DNA from: Gemmatimonadaceae bacterium
GTDB lineage: Bacteria > Gemmatimonadota > Gemmatimonadetes > Gemmatimonadales > Gemmatimonadaceae
DNA length: 64,000 bases
NCBI GenBank assembly: GCA_020851455.1
Contig: JADZCT010000041.1
Location: 1 to 64,000 of the forward strand
Reading direction: 5' to 3'
Shown here: positions 53,009 to 62,364 of the stretch, in pieces
Layout of the letters: every line of letters begins with the position of its first letter
Numbering within the stretch: the stretch's first letter is position 1
Position numbers and translations under genes: made by a program
The notes under the pieces: model-generated
Told to the model about the DNA's origin: nothing
The model's input: only the letters and a program-made list of their open reading frames with translations
Databases searched by the model: none

Positions 53009-53937
53009 GAGCGCTGGATCCGGACGTGCACCTCGTCCGCGGCAACCCTGTCCACAGTGTATGAGAACCCGCGCTGATCCAGTATTGGCAGCAGGAACTC
53101 CGGGACACGCACGTTGACCTGAAGCAGCACCTGGCCGGCCTCGAGGTTCTCGGCCGCCTCGAGCGTGTGAACCATGGGCTCCGGCGGCTCCATTTCGCGC
53201 ACGTCCAGCACGACGTCCACGCCGTATGCGGCCGCCGACCCCGGGGCAGCCGGAGCACGCACTGCGCCGGGCTGCTGCGCGGAGCCAGCGGTCGCGGCTG
53301 CTGCTGGCCGGGCAGCGACTCCTTCCGGGTTGCGACGGAACCACACGGACCAGTCGTCCGGGTTATCCCGCCGCGTATGATGCTCGAACCCCCGCTTGCC
53401 AAGCACGGCGTAGAGCGGCGCCGGCTCGAATGGGGCGCGCAGGCGAAGGACTTCGTCCGGCTTCAGTTTGGCGACGGTCGCCATGATGGTATCAAATGGC
53501 TCCTTGCCCGCGGCGAGGGCCGGACGGACGTCGAGATCCACGACGCGCTCATGTATCCACGCAGGCTCGGCGGCGCCAGCGGATGCGGTCGCGTCAGGCG
53601 CGCCCGGGCTCCGTGAGTCGCTGCTCGCGGATTGCACGACGGGCGCGTCGCCAGATGGCGCGGCTGTCGCCGCCGGCGATGCGACGCCCAGCGCGCTGTT
53701 CAGCGCGTCGAGGAGACTCTGCAACGGCACACCCGCCAGCTGCGCTGCCTGCTGGACCGTAGCGAGACGCGCCATGACCTTCCGGATTCCGGCGTTGCGC
53801 AGCTTGGTGAAGTGCTGAGACACTCCCACGAACACCTCGACCAGCCTTTCATCCCGTGCAAGCACGTCTGACACCCGGTCGGTGGGCAACACCGGCCCTT
53901 CCTTCCTGGCTCCGCGCGTCATGCGATTGTCCCCCAT
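53005..53937 (-). CDS. DUF1858-DUF2249 protein, two DUF2249 units
   Basis: 310 residues. An N-terminal DUF1858-like helical domain (residues about 18-85: DRVSDVLARDERLVEVFVGV, then RNAGIRKVMARLATVQQAAQ) is followed by a Pro/Ala-rich linker and two TusA-like DUF2249 domains: VVDLDVRPALAAGKEPFDTI and, at the end, VVLDVREMEPPEPMVHTLEA. Such proteins occur beside nitrate/NO respiration and hemerythrin genes and may move sulfur or bind a metal, which is not established. It is last in a minus-strand operon with Mrp and a 12-TM protein. Confidence 0.8.
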   Translation of the reverse strand: MGDNRMTRGARKEGPVLPTDRVSDVLARDERLVEVFVGVSQHFTKLRNAGIRKVMARLATVQQAAQLAGVPLQSLLDALNSALGVASPAATAAPSGDAPVVQSASSDSRSPGAPDATASAGAAEPAWIHERVVDLDVRPALAAGKEPFDTIMATVAKLKPDEVLRLRAPFEPAPLYAVLGKRGFEHHTRRDNPDDWSVWFRRNPEGVAARPAAAATAGSAQQPGAVRAPAAPGSAAAYGVDVVLDVREMEPPEPMVHTLEAAENLEAGQVLLQVNVRVPEFLLPILDQRGFSYTVDRVAADEVHVRIQRS

Positions 53938-55271
53938 GCGGCGTGCCGCAGTTGAAGCATGAAGTTGACCGTCGCAGCGAAGAAGAGCGCGGCGCCGGCG
54001 TACGCAACGAGTGGCTGAACCATGATGACACCCAGGTCGAGCAGAGCCACGCCTCCCAGGGCAAGCGCAAGCCCCACGCGTCCCGCGCGCGGCGAAGTGA
54101 GTTGCGCAACCACCGGAACGCGCTCACGCCCCACGCGGCCGCGGTACCGTGCCACCCACGCGAGGAACGGTACGACCTTGTATTGCAGTCCCATCACCAT
54201 CACCCCTATGGCGCCCAGCAGGCCCGTGAGAATGTAGATCGTGGCCAGCCCACGATGATCCGCTCCGCGGTGCAGCACGAATGGCGCGAGCAGTCCGGCG
54301 ATGACGAACACGACCAGCGCCGCGCGCACGTGCAGCAACCCCGCGTCGAGCCCCGGCCTCTTGCGCGCGCGCATGTTGCGCGCGCCCTGAACGACGAACG
54401 CCGCCAGTCCGGCCTCGATCAGCACGAGCCCGGCCCACGCAACGGATGGCGGGGCTGCAGTCAGCCCCCACGCCAGGATGGCAAGGCCGGACGCCAGGAA
54501 CGCTACGCTGGCGGCGTTCAGCCGCGGGCTGACGGTATGCGACAGCAGGAACATCGGGAGCAGGCGCCTCGACACGCCGGCAATCATGATCAGCACCCAG
54601 CCGATGATCGCGACGTGGAGGTGAATGGCAACCGTCGTCACACGGCCGCCACCGAGAAACCCGGTGTGAATGTTGTGGACCAGGACGATGCCGAGGATAA
54701 ACGTCGTGCAGAGGTACGTCATCGAGACCGCAACGGAATACCAGACGACGTCACGAATGGCCGCGCTCTTCAGCGACATCGCGATGTTCACGATTGCGCA
54801 CGCAAGACCGATGCCTATCCCCGTGAGCCCGGCGTGGTGAAGCACCACCGACTGCGTCATCACGCCCGGCGCGAACACAGCCACGCCGGGCACGAAGAAC
54901 CAGAAGCCGACATGCCCGAGCCGCTCGGAGCGCACCGACGCGCCGAGCGCGACCTGGATCAGCTGGTACAGCGCGCCAAAGATCGTGGTCGTGAGCCAGC
55001 CCAGCGTAAAGAGATGCGTTACTCCGGCAACATGCGGCGACTGGTACAGGCCGCGCGCCAGTTCCGGCGCAATCCAGACGAGGCCGGCTCCTCCCGCAAC
55101 GAGGAATACGATACCAGCCACGAAGTGCTCGGCCGGCAACCGGAGCGAAGCGCCGCCTTGCGGCGCCATGCCGCCCGGCGTGACCATCCCTCCAGGGACC
55201 GGCCCCGCTCCCGCCGGAGCTCCGCCACGGGGCGCCGCACCGCCGCCAGGCGCCACGCTGCCACCGGTCAC
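53919..55271 (-). CDS. 12-TM heme-copper-oxidase/NnrS-like membrane protein
   Basis: 450 residues. After a Gly/Pro/Ala-rich first 45 residues come about twelve membrane helices. Two His-containing stretches, VTHLFTLGWLTTTIFGALYQ and HLHVAIIGWVLIMIAGVSRR, resemble the heme-ligand helices of oxidase subunit I and NnrS proteins. It lacks the full set of ligands of a proton-pumping oxidase, so a heme-binding or NO-related accessory role is more likely. The start overlaps the mrp stop by ATGA, and its end overlaps the DUF2249 gene by 19 bases. Confidence 0.65.
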   Translation of the reverse strand: MTGGSVAPGGGAAPRGGAPAGAGPVPGGMVTPGGMAPQGGASLRLPAEHFVAGIVFLVAGGAGLVWIAPELARGLYQSPHVAGVTHLFTLGWLTTTIFGALYQLIQVALGASVRSERLGHVGFWFFVPGVAVFAPGVMTQSVVLHHAGLTGIGIGLACAIVNIAMSLKSAAIRDVVWYSVAVSMTYLCTTFILGIVLVHNIHTGFLGGGRVTTVAIHLHVAIIGWVLIMIAGVSRRLLPMFLLSHTVSPRLNAASVAFLASGLAILAWGLTAAPPSVAWAGLVLIEAGLAAFVVQGARNMRARKRPGLDAGLLHVRAALVVFVIAGLLAPFVLHRGADHRGLATIYILTGLLGAIGVMVMGLQYKVVPFLAWVARYRGRVGRERVPVVAQLTSPRAGRVGLALALGGVALLDLGVIMVQPLVAYAGAALFFAATVNFMLQLRHAAWGTIA

Positions 55272-56329
55272 GGCAACGCCTCGATCACTGCCTTGGCGAT
55301 CGCGCGGAAACTGGCCGCGGCCTCGCTCTCAGGACGGGCAAGCACGGTCGGCGTTCCGGTATCGCCTTCGGCAATCATACGCGCGTCGAATGAAACGGCG
55401 CCGAGGTACTTCGTTTCGAGTTTCCGGGCGACGGCCTCGCCCGCGCCGTGGCCGTAGACGCCAGTCATGTTCTCGATCACGCCGACCAGGGGCACGTCGA
55501 GCTGGCGGTACATTCTGCCCGCCTTCTGGGCTTCGACGCCCGCCAGCCACTGCGGTTGCGTAACGACAATTCCACCCGAAAGGTGCACTGCCTGCGCAAG
55601 CGAAAGCGGCGTATCACCCGTGCCTGGCGGCAAGTCAACTATGAGCATGTCCAGGTCCGGCCAGAGGACGCCGCGCGAGAACTGCGTAACGGCCTTCGAC
55701 ACCATCGGCCCGCGCCAGATCGCGGGCGATTCGTCGCCGAGGAAGAAGCCGAAACTGATCAGCGGAACGCCATGCGCCTCGACCGGGACAATGTTCTGCT
55801 CGGGTGTCATGGAAACACGCTTGTTCCCGTCTGTGACCCCCAGGAGGATGGGCAAGCTGGGCCCGTATATGTCGGCGTCGAGGAGGCCGACGCGCATGCC
55901 CTCGGCGCGCAGCGCGAACGCAAGGTTGGCAGCGACCGTGCTCTTGCCCACCCCGCCCTTCCCTGCCCCGACCGCGATGACGTGGCGTACACGCCCAAGC
56001 TTCACCTGCTCAGACCAAGGGTCGGGTGCGGCCTTTGGCACCTTGGGATGCTGCTTGATGCTCGGCGGACCTATCTCGACCTCGACGTGGGTTCCGCCCG
56101 CCCCCTGCACGGCTGCCGTTACTGCGTCCCTGATCCTCGGGCCGATAGCCGGATCCGTGGTGCGCAACCCGAGATGGACCTTTACCTGCGTACCACACAA
56201 GGAGATGTGCTCCACCATGCCGAACGCGACGATATCGCGAGACATTCCAGGATACTTGACTGTTGCCAGCGCGGTACGGACGGCACTTTCATCCAGTATC
56301 TGCTCGTTGTCCAACGGAAGCTGCGTCAT
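55268..56329 (-). CDS. mrp: Mrp/ApbC-type iron-sulfur cluster carrier ATPase
   Basis: 353 residues. An N-terminal DUF59 domain (MIP18-like, about 10-100) precedes the P-loop ATPase with the deviant Walker A HVIAVGAGKGGVGKSTVAAN and DMLIVDLPPGTGDTPLSLAQ. It moves Fe-S clusters onto target proteins. The CxxC of some Mrp proteins is not seen. It heads an operon with two membrane/accessory proteins and faces a SufT-like gene across a region with two CRP-type operators. Its product may mature the Fe-S-rich Nar and formate dehydrogenase enzymes. Confidence 0.9.
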   Translation of the reverse strand: MTQLPLDNEQILDESAVRTALATVKYPGMSRDIVAFGMVEHISLCGTQVKVHLGLRTTDPAIGPRIRDAVTAAVQGAGGTHVEVEIGPPSIKQHPKVPKAAPDPWSEQVKLGRVRHVIAVGAGKGGVGKSTVAANLAFALRAEGMRVGLLDADIYGPSLPILLGVTDGNKRVSMTPEQNIVPVEAHGVPLISFGFFLGDESPAIWRGPMVSKAVTQFSRGVLWPDLDMLIVDLPPGTGDTPLSLAQAVHLSGGIVVTQPQWLAGVEAQKAGRMYRQLDVPLVGVIENMTGVYGHGAGEAVARKLETKYLGAVSFDARMIAEGDTGTPTVLARPESEAAASFRAIAKAVIEALP

Positions 56330-56394
56330 GCGGAAGCGGATGCCTGAGGGGGGTATGGATGTTCAGAACCTGAGCCGCCAGCGGAGACGGGTGC

Positions 56395-56408
56395 GTGACG
56401 ATTGTCGC
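56395..56408. promoter_or_regulatory. CRP-type operator 1 between mrp and sufT
   Basis: GTGACGATTGTCGC is the 5-4-5 palindrome with one mismatch (GTCGC). Its centre is 25 bp from that of the next site, close to the 21-31 bp spacings seen for paired CRP-family sites on the same DNA face. Confidence 0.5.
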
Positions 56409-56419
56409 ATACATTCACT

Positions 56420-56433
56420 GTGACATGCGTCAC
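56420..56433. promoter_or_regulatory. CRP-type operator 2 between mrp and sufT
   Basis: GTGACATGCGTCAC is a perfect palindrome (TGTGA-N6-TCACG with flanks), identical in its arms to the site at 52005. A TAGAAT at 56461-56466 could be the -10 of the sufT promoter with no good -35, as expected if the regulator activates. Confidence 0.65.
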
Positions 56434-56501
56434 GCCCACCGTATGCGGTGGTAACAACCATAGAATATCACCGGCCTTGCAAGGCCATAGCCAACGCGGT
56501 A

Positions 56502-56798
56502 ATGCCTGAACAGGATGCACTGACCACTACAACATGGGACGCGCTGAGCACGGTCATTGACCCGGAGATCGGGCTCGATATCGTCACGCTCGGACTCGTC
56601 TACGACGTCTCGATCGCCGACGGGAGGGCCGTCGTTACGCACACGCTCACGACCCGCGGGTGCCCGATGGAAGGCATCATCACTGCAGGGATACTGGAAG
56701 CGGTCGGCGCCGTGGAGGGGATCGAGGAGGTCAGCACGAACCTCGTGTGGGATCCCTCGTGGCACTCGGGGATGATCGCGCCCGGCGCCTGGGGCTAG
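56502..56798 (+). CDS. SufT/DUF59 metal-sulfur cluster assembly factor
   Basis: 98 residues, a single MIP18/DUF59 domain ([40 protein letters not shown]) with the reactive Cys in RGCPM. Related to PaaD and SufT, which help assemble Fe-S clusters. It begins divergent from mrp, which has its own DUF59 domain, and ends overlapping the stop of the TehA-type channel gene (shared CTAG). The regulatory sites before it suggest co-control with mrp. Confidence 0.88.
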   Translation: MPEQDALTTTTWDALSTVIDPEIGLDIVTLGLVYDVSIADGRAVVTHTLTTRGCPMEGIITAGILEAVGAVEGIEEVSTNLVWDPSWHSGMIAPGAWG

Positions 56799-57841
56799 AG
56801 GCGGAACTTCGCGATGGTGCGAAGGAGCCCGACGAAAGCGGCGGTCCAGGCGGCCAGCGCCACGTAGAAGAAGTAGTGCGGGAAGGGCTCGAGAAACGGC
56901 AGGTTCATTGACTCACCGACCGCGAGCGTGGACGCAGTGTACATGCCGAGCGGGAAGACCGCGCCCCAGTACAGCGGATCGTACGAGAACGGGAAGCGCC
57001 TGAAGATGTGCCGCCAGACCGCGAGGATGGCGAGCATGGGCAGCCACCACGTGCCGGTCACCCAGTAGAAGACCGTGAATCCCTTGAGGAACGGAAGCGT
57101 GGAGCTGAGGAACGGCGCGTGTGGCGTATTCTCGATGAGCTGCGCGCCGGTGAAGCTCGAGATCGCCATCGCTCCCATGTTGATCCAGTAGGGGGGTGTC
57201 AGGTCGAACGGCGAGAAGCGAAAGAAGGTGTAGCGGTAGAAGATGAGCGAGATCATCCAGATGTAGAGCATCCCGCCCCACAGCCACATCGAGAGCGCGA
57301 AGAAATTCGTCGCCAGCCGGTACGGGCCGAAGTAGCTGGCCAGCTGGCAACTCAGCAGCGCAACGGACTGCGTGGCCACCACGGCCAGCAGCCAGGTGCT
57401 GCTGATCCCCCGCTCGATGGGTGGCTTGTCTTCCTTGATCGTAAGGCCGGTGAATACCGTGTAGGTGACGCCGACCCACAGCACCAGGCCCAGCACCCAC
57501 AGGGCGGATGCCGCGCGGTAGTCGCCGAGCAGCAGGATGAACTGCGCTCCGAGCACGCAGGTGGCAGCCACGGTCGTGAAGAACCCGGCACCGTGCGTGT
57601 GGTGGAACAGGTCCGCGACCATTCGGCCGGGATGCTCGATTGCGCGTGTCACGTACAGTATCCACAGAACGCAGTACGCAACTACGTTGATGGCGAACAG
57701 TCCATAAGCGAGCCATGCCATGCCCAGCAGGTACGCGGCCGTGGACACGATGCCAGTGGCCATGACCATCGCGAAGTAGGCCGGCGAGAGGTCGGCGGTG
57801 ACGCGCCGGAGTGCCGCGCGCAGCGCGCCCGCTGTGGTCAC
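56795..57841 (-). CDS. TehA/SLAC1-type anion channel (TDT family)
   Basis: 348 residues from GTG at 57841, overlapping the narK stop as GTGA; the open frame further upstream is a shadow. About ten membrane helices, with [20 protein letters not shown] and [17 protein letters not shown]-like pore helices of the TehA/SLAC1 family (voltage-independent anion, including nitrate or C4-dicarboxylate, transport). Last gene of the nitrate block, so passage of nitrate or nitrite is a likely but unproven role. Confidence 0.8.
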   Translation of the reverse strand: MTTAGALRAALRRVTADLSPAYFAMVMATGIVSTAAYLLGMAWLAYGLFAINVVAYCVLWILYVTRAIEHPGRMVADLFHHTHGAGFFTTVAATCVLGAQFILLLGDYRAASALWVLGLVLWVGVTYTVFTGLTIKEDKPPIERGISSTWLLAVVATQSVALLSCQLASYFGPYRLATNFFALSMWLWGGMLYIWMISLIFYRYTFFRFSPFDLTPPYWINMGAMAISSFTGAQLIENTPHAPFLSSTLPFLKGFTVFYWVTGTWWLPMLAILAVWRHIFRRFPFSYDPLYWGAVFPLGMYTASTLAVGESMNLPFLEPFPHYFFYVALAAWTAAFVGLLRTIAKFRL

Positions 57842-59358
57842 GACGACTGGACCGGCTGCTCGACCTGCCGCATGAGCGAAGGTACGCTCGTGACCATCAT
57901 CCGCCTGATCACCATGTGCATCCATACGAGACACACGAACGCTATGACCGCGAGCAGCATCCAGCAGGTCGTCCAGATCCCGGTGGCATCGAGCATATAG
58001 CCAAAGGCAATTGGGCACACGAGGCCGCCGAGCGCCCCGAGCATTCCAACTACTCCGCCCACGGTACCTACCTGGCCCGGGAAGTAAGTGGACACGTGCT
58101 TGAGCACTGCGCCGCCACCGAAGCCCATGGCAACGCCAAGCAGCATCACGAGCCCGGTGAATATCCACCTGTTGGCCTGAAAGTAGACCCTGGTAACACC
58201 GCGGACGAGGAGCTGCCCGCGGACGACGGTATCGCCGGGAGCCACCGCGGGAATCCTGCGGAACGATGCGGTGGGCAGGAGGAGGAACCCTTCGGTTGCA
58301 TCGCGGTGGATGCCGAACCTCACCTCGGCGGCCCCTTCATGCTCATCCTGGAGGACGTAGCGATCCTGCCCGACTACAATCTCGTGCTCCGACACCTTCT
58401 CAACCACTCCCGCCCGCAACGCAGTCAGCCCCTGCCCCGGCGCGTCCAGTTCGAGCCGCGGCGGAAAGAGGAGGGAAAGGATCACGAGGCACGAGGCGAG
58501 TACCGCATACATGACGGCCCGTGCGCCAATGCGGTCGGACAGCCACCCGCCGAGCGCACGGAACAGTCCGGCGGGGAGCGAGAACACGCTCGTGAGCGCG
58601 CCTGCCGACACCAGGCTCATCGCGTAGACGTTCACGTAGTACGGAATGAGCCACTGCGAGAGCGCCACGAACCCGCCGAAAAGCAGGAAGTAGTACAGTC
58701 CGAACCGCCACACCCTCACGGATGCAAGCGGCGCAAGCCGCTGGCGCAGCGTGGGTCCGGCGGCCACTGCCTTGCGCGAGAAGGTCGCGAGCCAGAACAC
58801 GACGGCCACCGCGACCAGCGCCAGCGCGTAAGCCCTTGGCAGCATCCGCCAGCCATTGGGCTCGGCGCCCCTGTGCGTGAACTCCTGGAGGAGTCGGGGA
58901 GCCAGCAATGCGGTGAGCGCCGCTCCCGCGTTCCCGGTTCCAAAGATGCCGAGCACGGTGCCCTGCCGGTTCGGGGGAAACCAGGCGCTCGTGTACGCGA
59001 CGCCGGCTGCGAACGACGCGCCCGCCACGCCGAGCCCCAGGCCTCCGAAGAAGAGCTGCCAGAACCCGTCAGCGACGCTCACGCCGTAGAGCGCAAGTGC
59101 GGCGGCGAGCATGATCGCGGTCATCGTGTAGCGGCCGCCGAAGCGATCGGTGAGCATGCCTGCCGGCAGCCGCAGAACGGATCCCGAGAGCACGGGCACG
59201 CCTATGAGCCAGCCCTGCTGCGCCCTGGTGAACTCGTAGATCTGCCGGTCAACGAGGTACGTAACGAGGACGCCGTAGATCATCCATACGGCGAAGCATA
59301 CCGCGAACGCCGCGGTGCTGGCGGCGAGAACCGAGATCGCCTTCGCCCGATCGCTCAT
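57838..59358 (-). CDS. narK: NarK-type nitrate/nitrite MFS carrier with inserted domain
   Basis: 506 residues, about twelve helices. The glycine-rich signatures FGTGNAGAALTALLAPRL (helix 5) and AMGFGGGAVLKHVSTYFPGQ with VGMLGALGGLVCPIAFGYML (helices 10-11) mark the NarK branch. Between helices about 8 and 9 lies an extra soluble stretch of about 95 residues (from RLELDAPGQG to LLVRGVTRVY), which many NarK proteins lack. It imports nitrate or exchanges it for nitrite. Upstream is narI (31 bases), downstream the coupled TehA-type channel. Confidence 0.87.
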   Translation of the reverse strand: MSDRAKAISVLAASTAAFAVCFAVWMIYGVLVTYLVDRQIYEFTRAQQGWLIGVPVLSGSVLRLPAGMLTDRFGGRYTMTAIMLAAALALYGVSVADGFWQLFFGGLGLGVAGASFAAGVAYTSAWFPPNRQGTVLGIFGTGNAGAALTALLAPRLLQEFTHRGAEPNGWRMLPRAYALALVAVAVVFWLATFSRKAVAAGPTLRQRLAPLASVRVWRFGLYYFLLFGGFVALSQWLIPYYVNVYAMSLVSAGALTSVFSLPAGLFRALGGWLSDRIGARAVMYAVLASCLVILSLLFPPRLELDAPGQGLTALRAGVVEKVSEHEIVVGQDRYVLQDEHEGAAEVRFGIHRDATEGFLLLPTASFRRIPAVAPGDTVVRGQLLVRGVTRVYFQANRWIFTGLVMLLGVAMGFGGGAVLKHVSTYFPGQVGTVGGVVGMLGALGGLVCPIAFGYMLDATGIWTTCWMLLAVIAFVCLVWMHMVIRRMMVTSVPSLMRQVEQPVQSS

Positions 59359-59389
59359 CGCGCGCTCCCGGCGTCAGGGGGCCGGGCGC

Positions 59390-60076
59390 CTAAGACACGC
59401 GACGCTGGCCGCGCGCGCGGTTCCAGATGACGATCTGATGCTGACGCCAGAAATACGAGAACGGATACGCCAGCAGGTGCACCAGGCGCGTGAACGGCAG
59501 CAGCAGCACAATCACGAAGCCGTTGATGAAGTGGAACTTCACCCAGAACGGCAGTGCGCTCACGGACGTGATGTCGGGCCGGAACTTCGCGAGCGAGATC
59601 AGCCAAGGCGCGGCCGTGTGCAGGAACCAGTCGGACCCCCAGCGATAGTAGTACGCCACCCAGAAGCCCAGCGCGACCTGCAGGAGCAGGAACACCAGGA
59701 GGATCCAGTCGAGCGCGGTCGTTACGGCTCGCGCGCGGACGTTGAAGATCCGGCGCACGATCAGGATCGTGAGCCCTGCCGTGGTCATGAGCGCGAGCGA
59801 CAGCCCCGTGATCTCGAGGACGTACAGCCGGTTCTGGTCGGCGGTAAAGAGGCCCCACGTGCCCGGGAACGACAGCGCCACGATGTGCGCGAGCAGGATG
59901 GTGAGGATGCCGTAGTGCCAGGGCACGGAGCCGAAGAACAGGGCGCGGTTCTCCAGAAACTGCGACGACTGACTCGAGTACGAGTACGGGTCGAAGACCC
60001 ATCGGTAGGTCGTCGCTGCGATCGCAACGGCGGTCGCTACGTAGGGAAATCCGATCAGAAGGGCGGTGTCGAACAT
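59390..60076 (-). CDS. narI: Respiratory nitrate reductase gamma subunit
   Basis: 228 residues, five membrane helices, the di-heme b subunit that takes electrons from quinol and passes them to NarH. FLENRALFFGSVPWHYGILT and AHIVALSFPGTWGLF contain the expected His ligands, and HFINGFVIVLLLPFTRLVHL the distal ones. Gene order narGHJI is standard, and the gene starts 12 bases after the narJ stop. Confidence 0.92.
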   Translation of the reverse strand: MFDTALLIGFPYVATAVAIAATTYRWVFDPYSYSSQSSQFLENRALFFGSVPWHYGILTILLAHIVALSFPGTWGLFTADQNRLYVLEITGLSLALMTTAGLTILIVRRIFNVRARAVTTALDWILLVFLLLQVALGFWVAYYYRWGSDWFLHTAAPWLISLAKFRPDITSVSALPFWVKFHFINGFVIVLLLPFTRLVHLLAYPFSYFWRQHQIVIWNRARGQRRVS

Positions 60077-60088
60077 CGCATTCTCCGT

Positions 60089-60697
60089 TCAGGCAGAGGG
60101 TTCCGCCACGGTGATTGCCCCATACTGCGCATGCAGCACGGAGCGCAGCGCCTCCAGAGTCCCGTGGAACGGAGTGCGCTTCTCCGAATCCTTCTCTTCC
60201 GTGGGCGCTTCGGGGTCTTCGTCGAAGCCTTCCGATTTCGCGCGCCCGGTCATCCGGTCGAGCACGGGCATCAGGGCGTCGCGGGCGATCTCTTCACCGA
60301 GCGCCGAGTCGCGGGTAACGGCCATGAAGTGAAGCACGATCGCGAGGTGGTCCGGCAGTTCGTTCGCAGGAACGGCAAACCCCTCGGCCGCATAGCGCGA
60401 CTTCAGCTCGACGAGGACGGCGCTGCGCTTGTACGTCTCGCCAAAGAGGTGATAGCCGACGTACGGGTGGCAGGCCGCGTCGAGGTCGAATGTGCCTGTG
60501 TAGATCTCCTCGAGCCGACCGGGAGGGAGCGCCGCGGCATAATCATGGAACTCCCGGAGCAGCGCCGCGGATGCGGTGTCGCTCTCCCGCAGCGCCTGCT
60601 CGGCATCGGCGGCCGCACGGAGCGTCGCACCCGCTGGATACTCGAGCACTGCCGCGAACGCCCCGATGAGAGACCGCAGTTCTGTGTCAGTGTACAT
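60089..60697 (-). CDS. narJ: Nitrate reductase assembly chaperone
   Basis: 202 residues from ATG at 60697; an open frame continues upstream into the narH region but MYTDTELRSLIGAFAAVLEY is the proper start. NarJ features: LDAACHPYVGYHLFGETYKR and FAVPANELPDHLAIVLHFMA. It binds the NarG N-terminus and lets the molybdenum cofactor be inserted before membrane attachment. There is an acidic tail (DEDPEAPTEEKDSEK). Confidence 0.9.
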   Translation of the reverse strand: MYTDTELRSLIGAFAAVLEYPAGATLRAAADAEQALRESDTASAALLREFHDYAAALPPGRLEEIYTGTFDLDAACHPYVGYHLFGETYKRSAVLVELKSRYAAEGFAVPANELPDHLAIVLHFMAVTRDSALGEEIARDALMPVLDRMTGRAKSEGFDEDPEAPTEEKDSEKRTPFHGTLEALRSVLHAQYGAITVAEPSA

Positions 60698-60771
60698 CGA
60701 ATCGCCTCCAGGAACGTGTGGCACGGACCTTTGCCGCTGCGGGCAGCCGCCGCGAACGGCGGGTCCTTGGG

Positions 60772-62289
60772 CTAGAACCGCCTTCGGGTGATCTGGACGA
60801 GGTTGCCAAAGCCCGCTTCCCTCTTGTGATCGAGCGGATCTTCCCACGCTTCCACCGCCGACTCCCGGCCGAGCGGTGGGACGACGAAGCGCTCCTCGTA
60901 CGTCGGCAGCGCCGTGAGCCGGAAGATCGCCTCCACTTCTTCCGCGTTCGTCTTGCCTTGTGCGAGGGCGGAATCCACCTCCGCCTGTCCGTAGTCCTTG
61001 ACCTTCTGTGCGCGTTTGAAGATCCGGACTGCGATGAGCTTCCGGTACACGTCCTCCACCTCGCCGACGTTGCCGGCAGCGAACATTCTGGCCATATACT
61101 TGATGGGCATGCGCGCCTTCTCGAGGGAACTCAGCATTGCGCCAAGGTTCTCGTTCTCGAGCCCCGCGACGTCGTACGTGCCGTCCCGGGTCTTGGCGAG
61201 GACCGGCAGCATGGGCGGCACGTAGAACAGCATGGGCAGCGTCCGGAACTCCGAGTGCAGCGGGAGGGCTATCCGCCACTTCATGACGAACTTGTACACC
61301 GGAGAGTTCTGTGCCGACGTGATCATCGCGTCGGAGATCCCGTTGGCCTTCGCGGCGCTGATCACGGCAGGGTCGAACGGATCCATGATCATGTTCCGCT
61401 GGGCCTCGACGAGCTGGTCGTCGGGCACCGAGGCGCACTGCTCGATCTTGTCGGCGTCGTAGAGCAGCACTCCGAGGTAGCGGATGCGCCCCACGCACGA
61501 GTGGAAGCATGCAGGCGGCTGGCCGGACTCGAGCCGCGGGAAGCAGAGAATGCACTTCTCGGACTTGCCCGACGACCAGTTGTAGTAGGTCTTCTTGTAC
61601 GGACACCCGGAAATGCACATGCGCCAGGCGCGGCATTTCTCCTGCGAGATGAGGACTATCCCGTCCTCGCCGCGCTTGTAGATGGCTCCCTGCGGGCAGG
61701 CCGCGACACAGCCTGGGTTCAGGCAATGGTTGCATATGCGCGGGAGATAGAAGAAAACGACGCGCTCGAGCTCGTTGAGCTGTTCGCGCTCGTCCTCGGT
61801 GAGCTCATCCAGGTTCGTGTCGTTGCGGGCGTAGACCGGGGAGCCGCCGAGGTCGTCGTCCCAGTTGGGCCCCGCCTCGATCGAGTCCATCGGTTTGCCG
61901 GTGATCATCGAAACCGCGCGAGCGGTGGGCTGGTCGTCTCCTTCGGGCGCGTTGAACAGGTTCTCGTAGTCGTACGTCCACGGCTCGTAGTAGTCGTCAA
62001 TCGTGGGCAGGAATGGATTGAAGAACAGATTGGCCATTCCCTTCAGCCGGCTGTGCAGGCGGAGCTGCAGTTTTCCGTAACTGTCCTTCTGCCACCCGCC
62101 CTTGTACTTCTCCTGGTCTTCCCAGAGGGTTGGGTAGCCCGTGCCAGGCTTCGTCTCGACGTTGTTCCACCACATGTATTCGGTGCCCTTGCGGTCGGTC
62201 CAGATGTTCTTGCACGCGACGCTGCACGTGTGGCATCCGATGCACTTGTCGAGATGGAAGACCATTGACACTTGTGCGCGAATATCCAT
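60772..62289 (-). CDS. narH: Respiratory nitrate reductase beta subunit
   Basis: 505 residues with four iron-sulfur sites: CIGCHTCSVACKN near the N-terminus, CNHCLNPGCVAACPQGAIYK, CRAWRMCISGCPYKKTYY (the Trp marks the [3Fe-4S] site) and CILCFPRLESGQPPACFHSC. These pass electrons from NarI hemes to the NarG molybdenum site on the inner face of the membrane. The C-terminal region matches NarH throughout. Followed by narJ after 74 bases, preceded by narG. Confidence 0.95.
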   Translation of the reverse strand: MDIRAQVSMVFHLDKCIGCHTCSVACKNIWTDRKGTEYMWWNNVETKPGTGYPTLWEDQEKYKGGWQKDSYGKLQLRLHSRLKGMANLFFNPFLPTIDDYYEPWTYDYENLFNAPEGDDQPTARAVSMITGKPMDSIEAGPNWDDDLGGSPVYARNDTNLDELTEDEREQLNELERVVFFYLPRICNHCLNPGCVAACPQGAIYKRGEDGIVLISQEKCRAWRMCISGCPYKKTYYNWSSGKSEKCILCFPRLESGQPPACFHSCVGRIRYLGVLLYDADKIEQCASVPDDQLVEAQRNMIMDPFDPAVISAAKANGISDAMITSAQNSPVYKFVMKWRIALPLHSEFRTLPMLFYVPPMLPVLAKTRDGTYDVAGLENENLGAMLSSLEKARMPIKYMARMFAAGNVGEVEDVYRKLIAVRIFKRAQKVKDYGQAEVDSALAQGKTNAEEVEAIFRLTALPTYEERFVVPPLGRESAVEAWEDPLDHKREAGFGNLVQITRRRF

Positions 62290-62364
62290 GCCTTGCTCCG
62301 TTAGGTCAGTACTGCGGCACTTCGTGAGCCGGCGGCGCGGTGCGGCGGGGGCCGCACCGCACGG

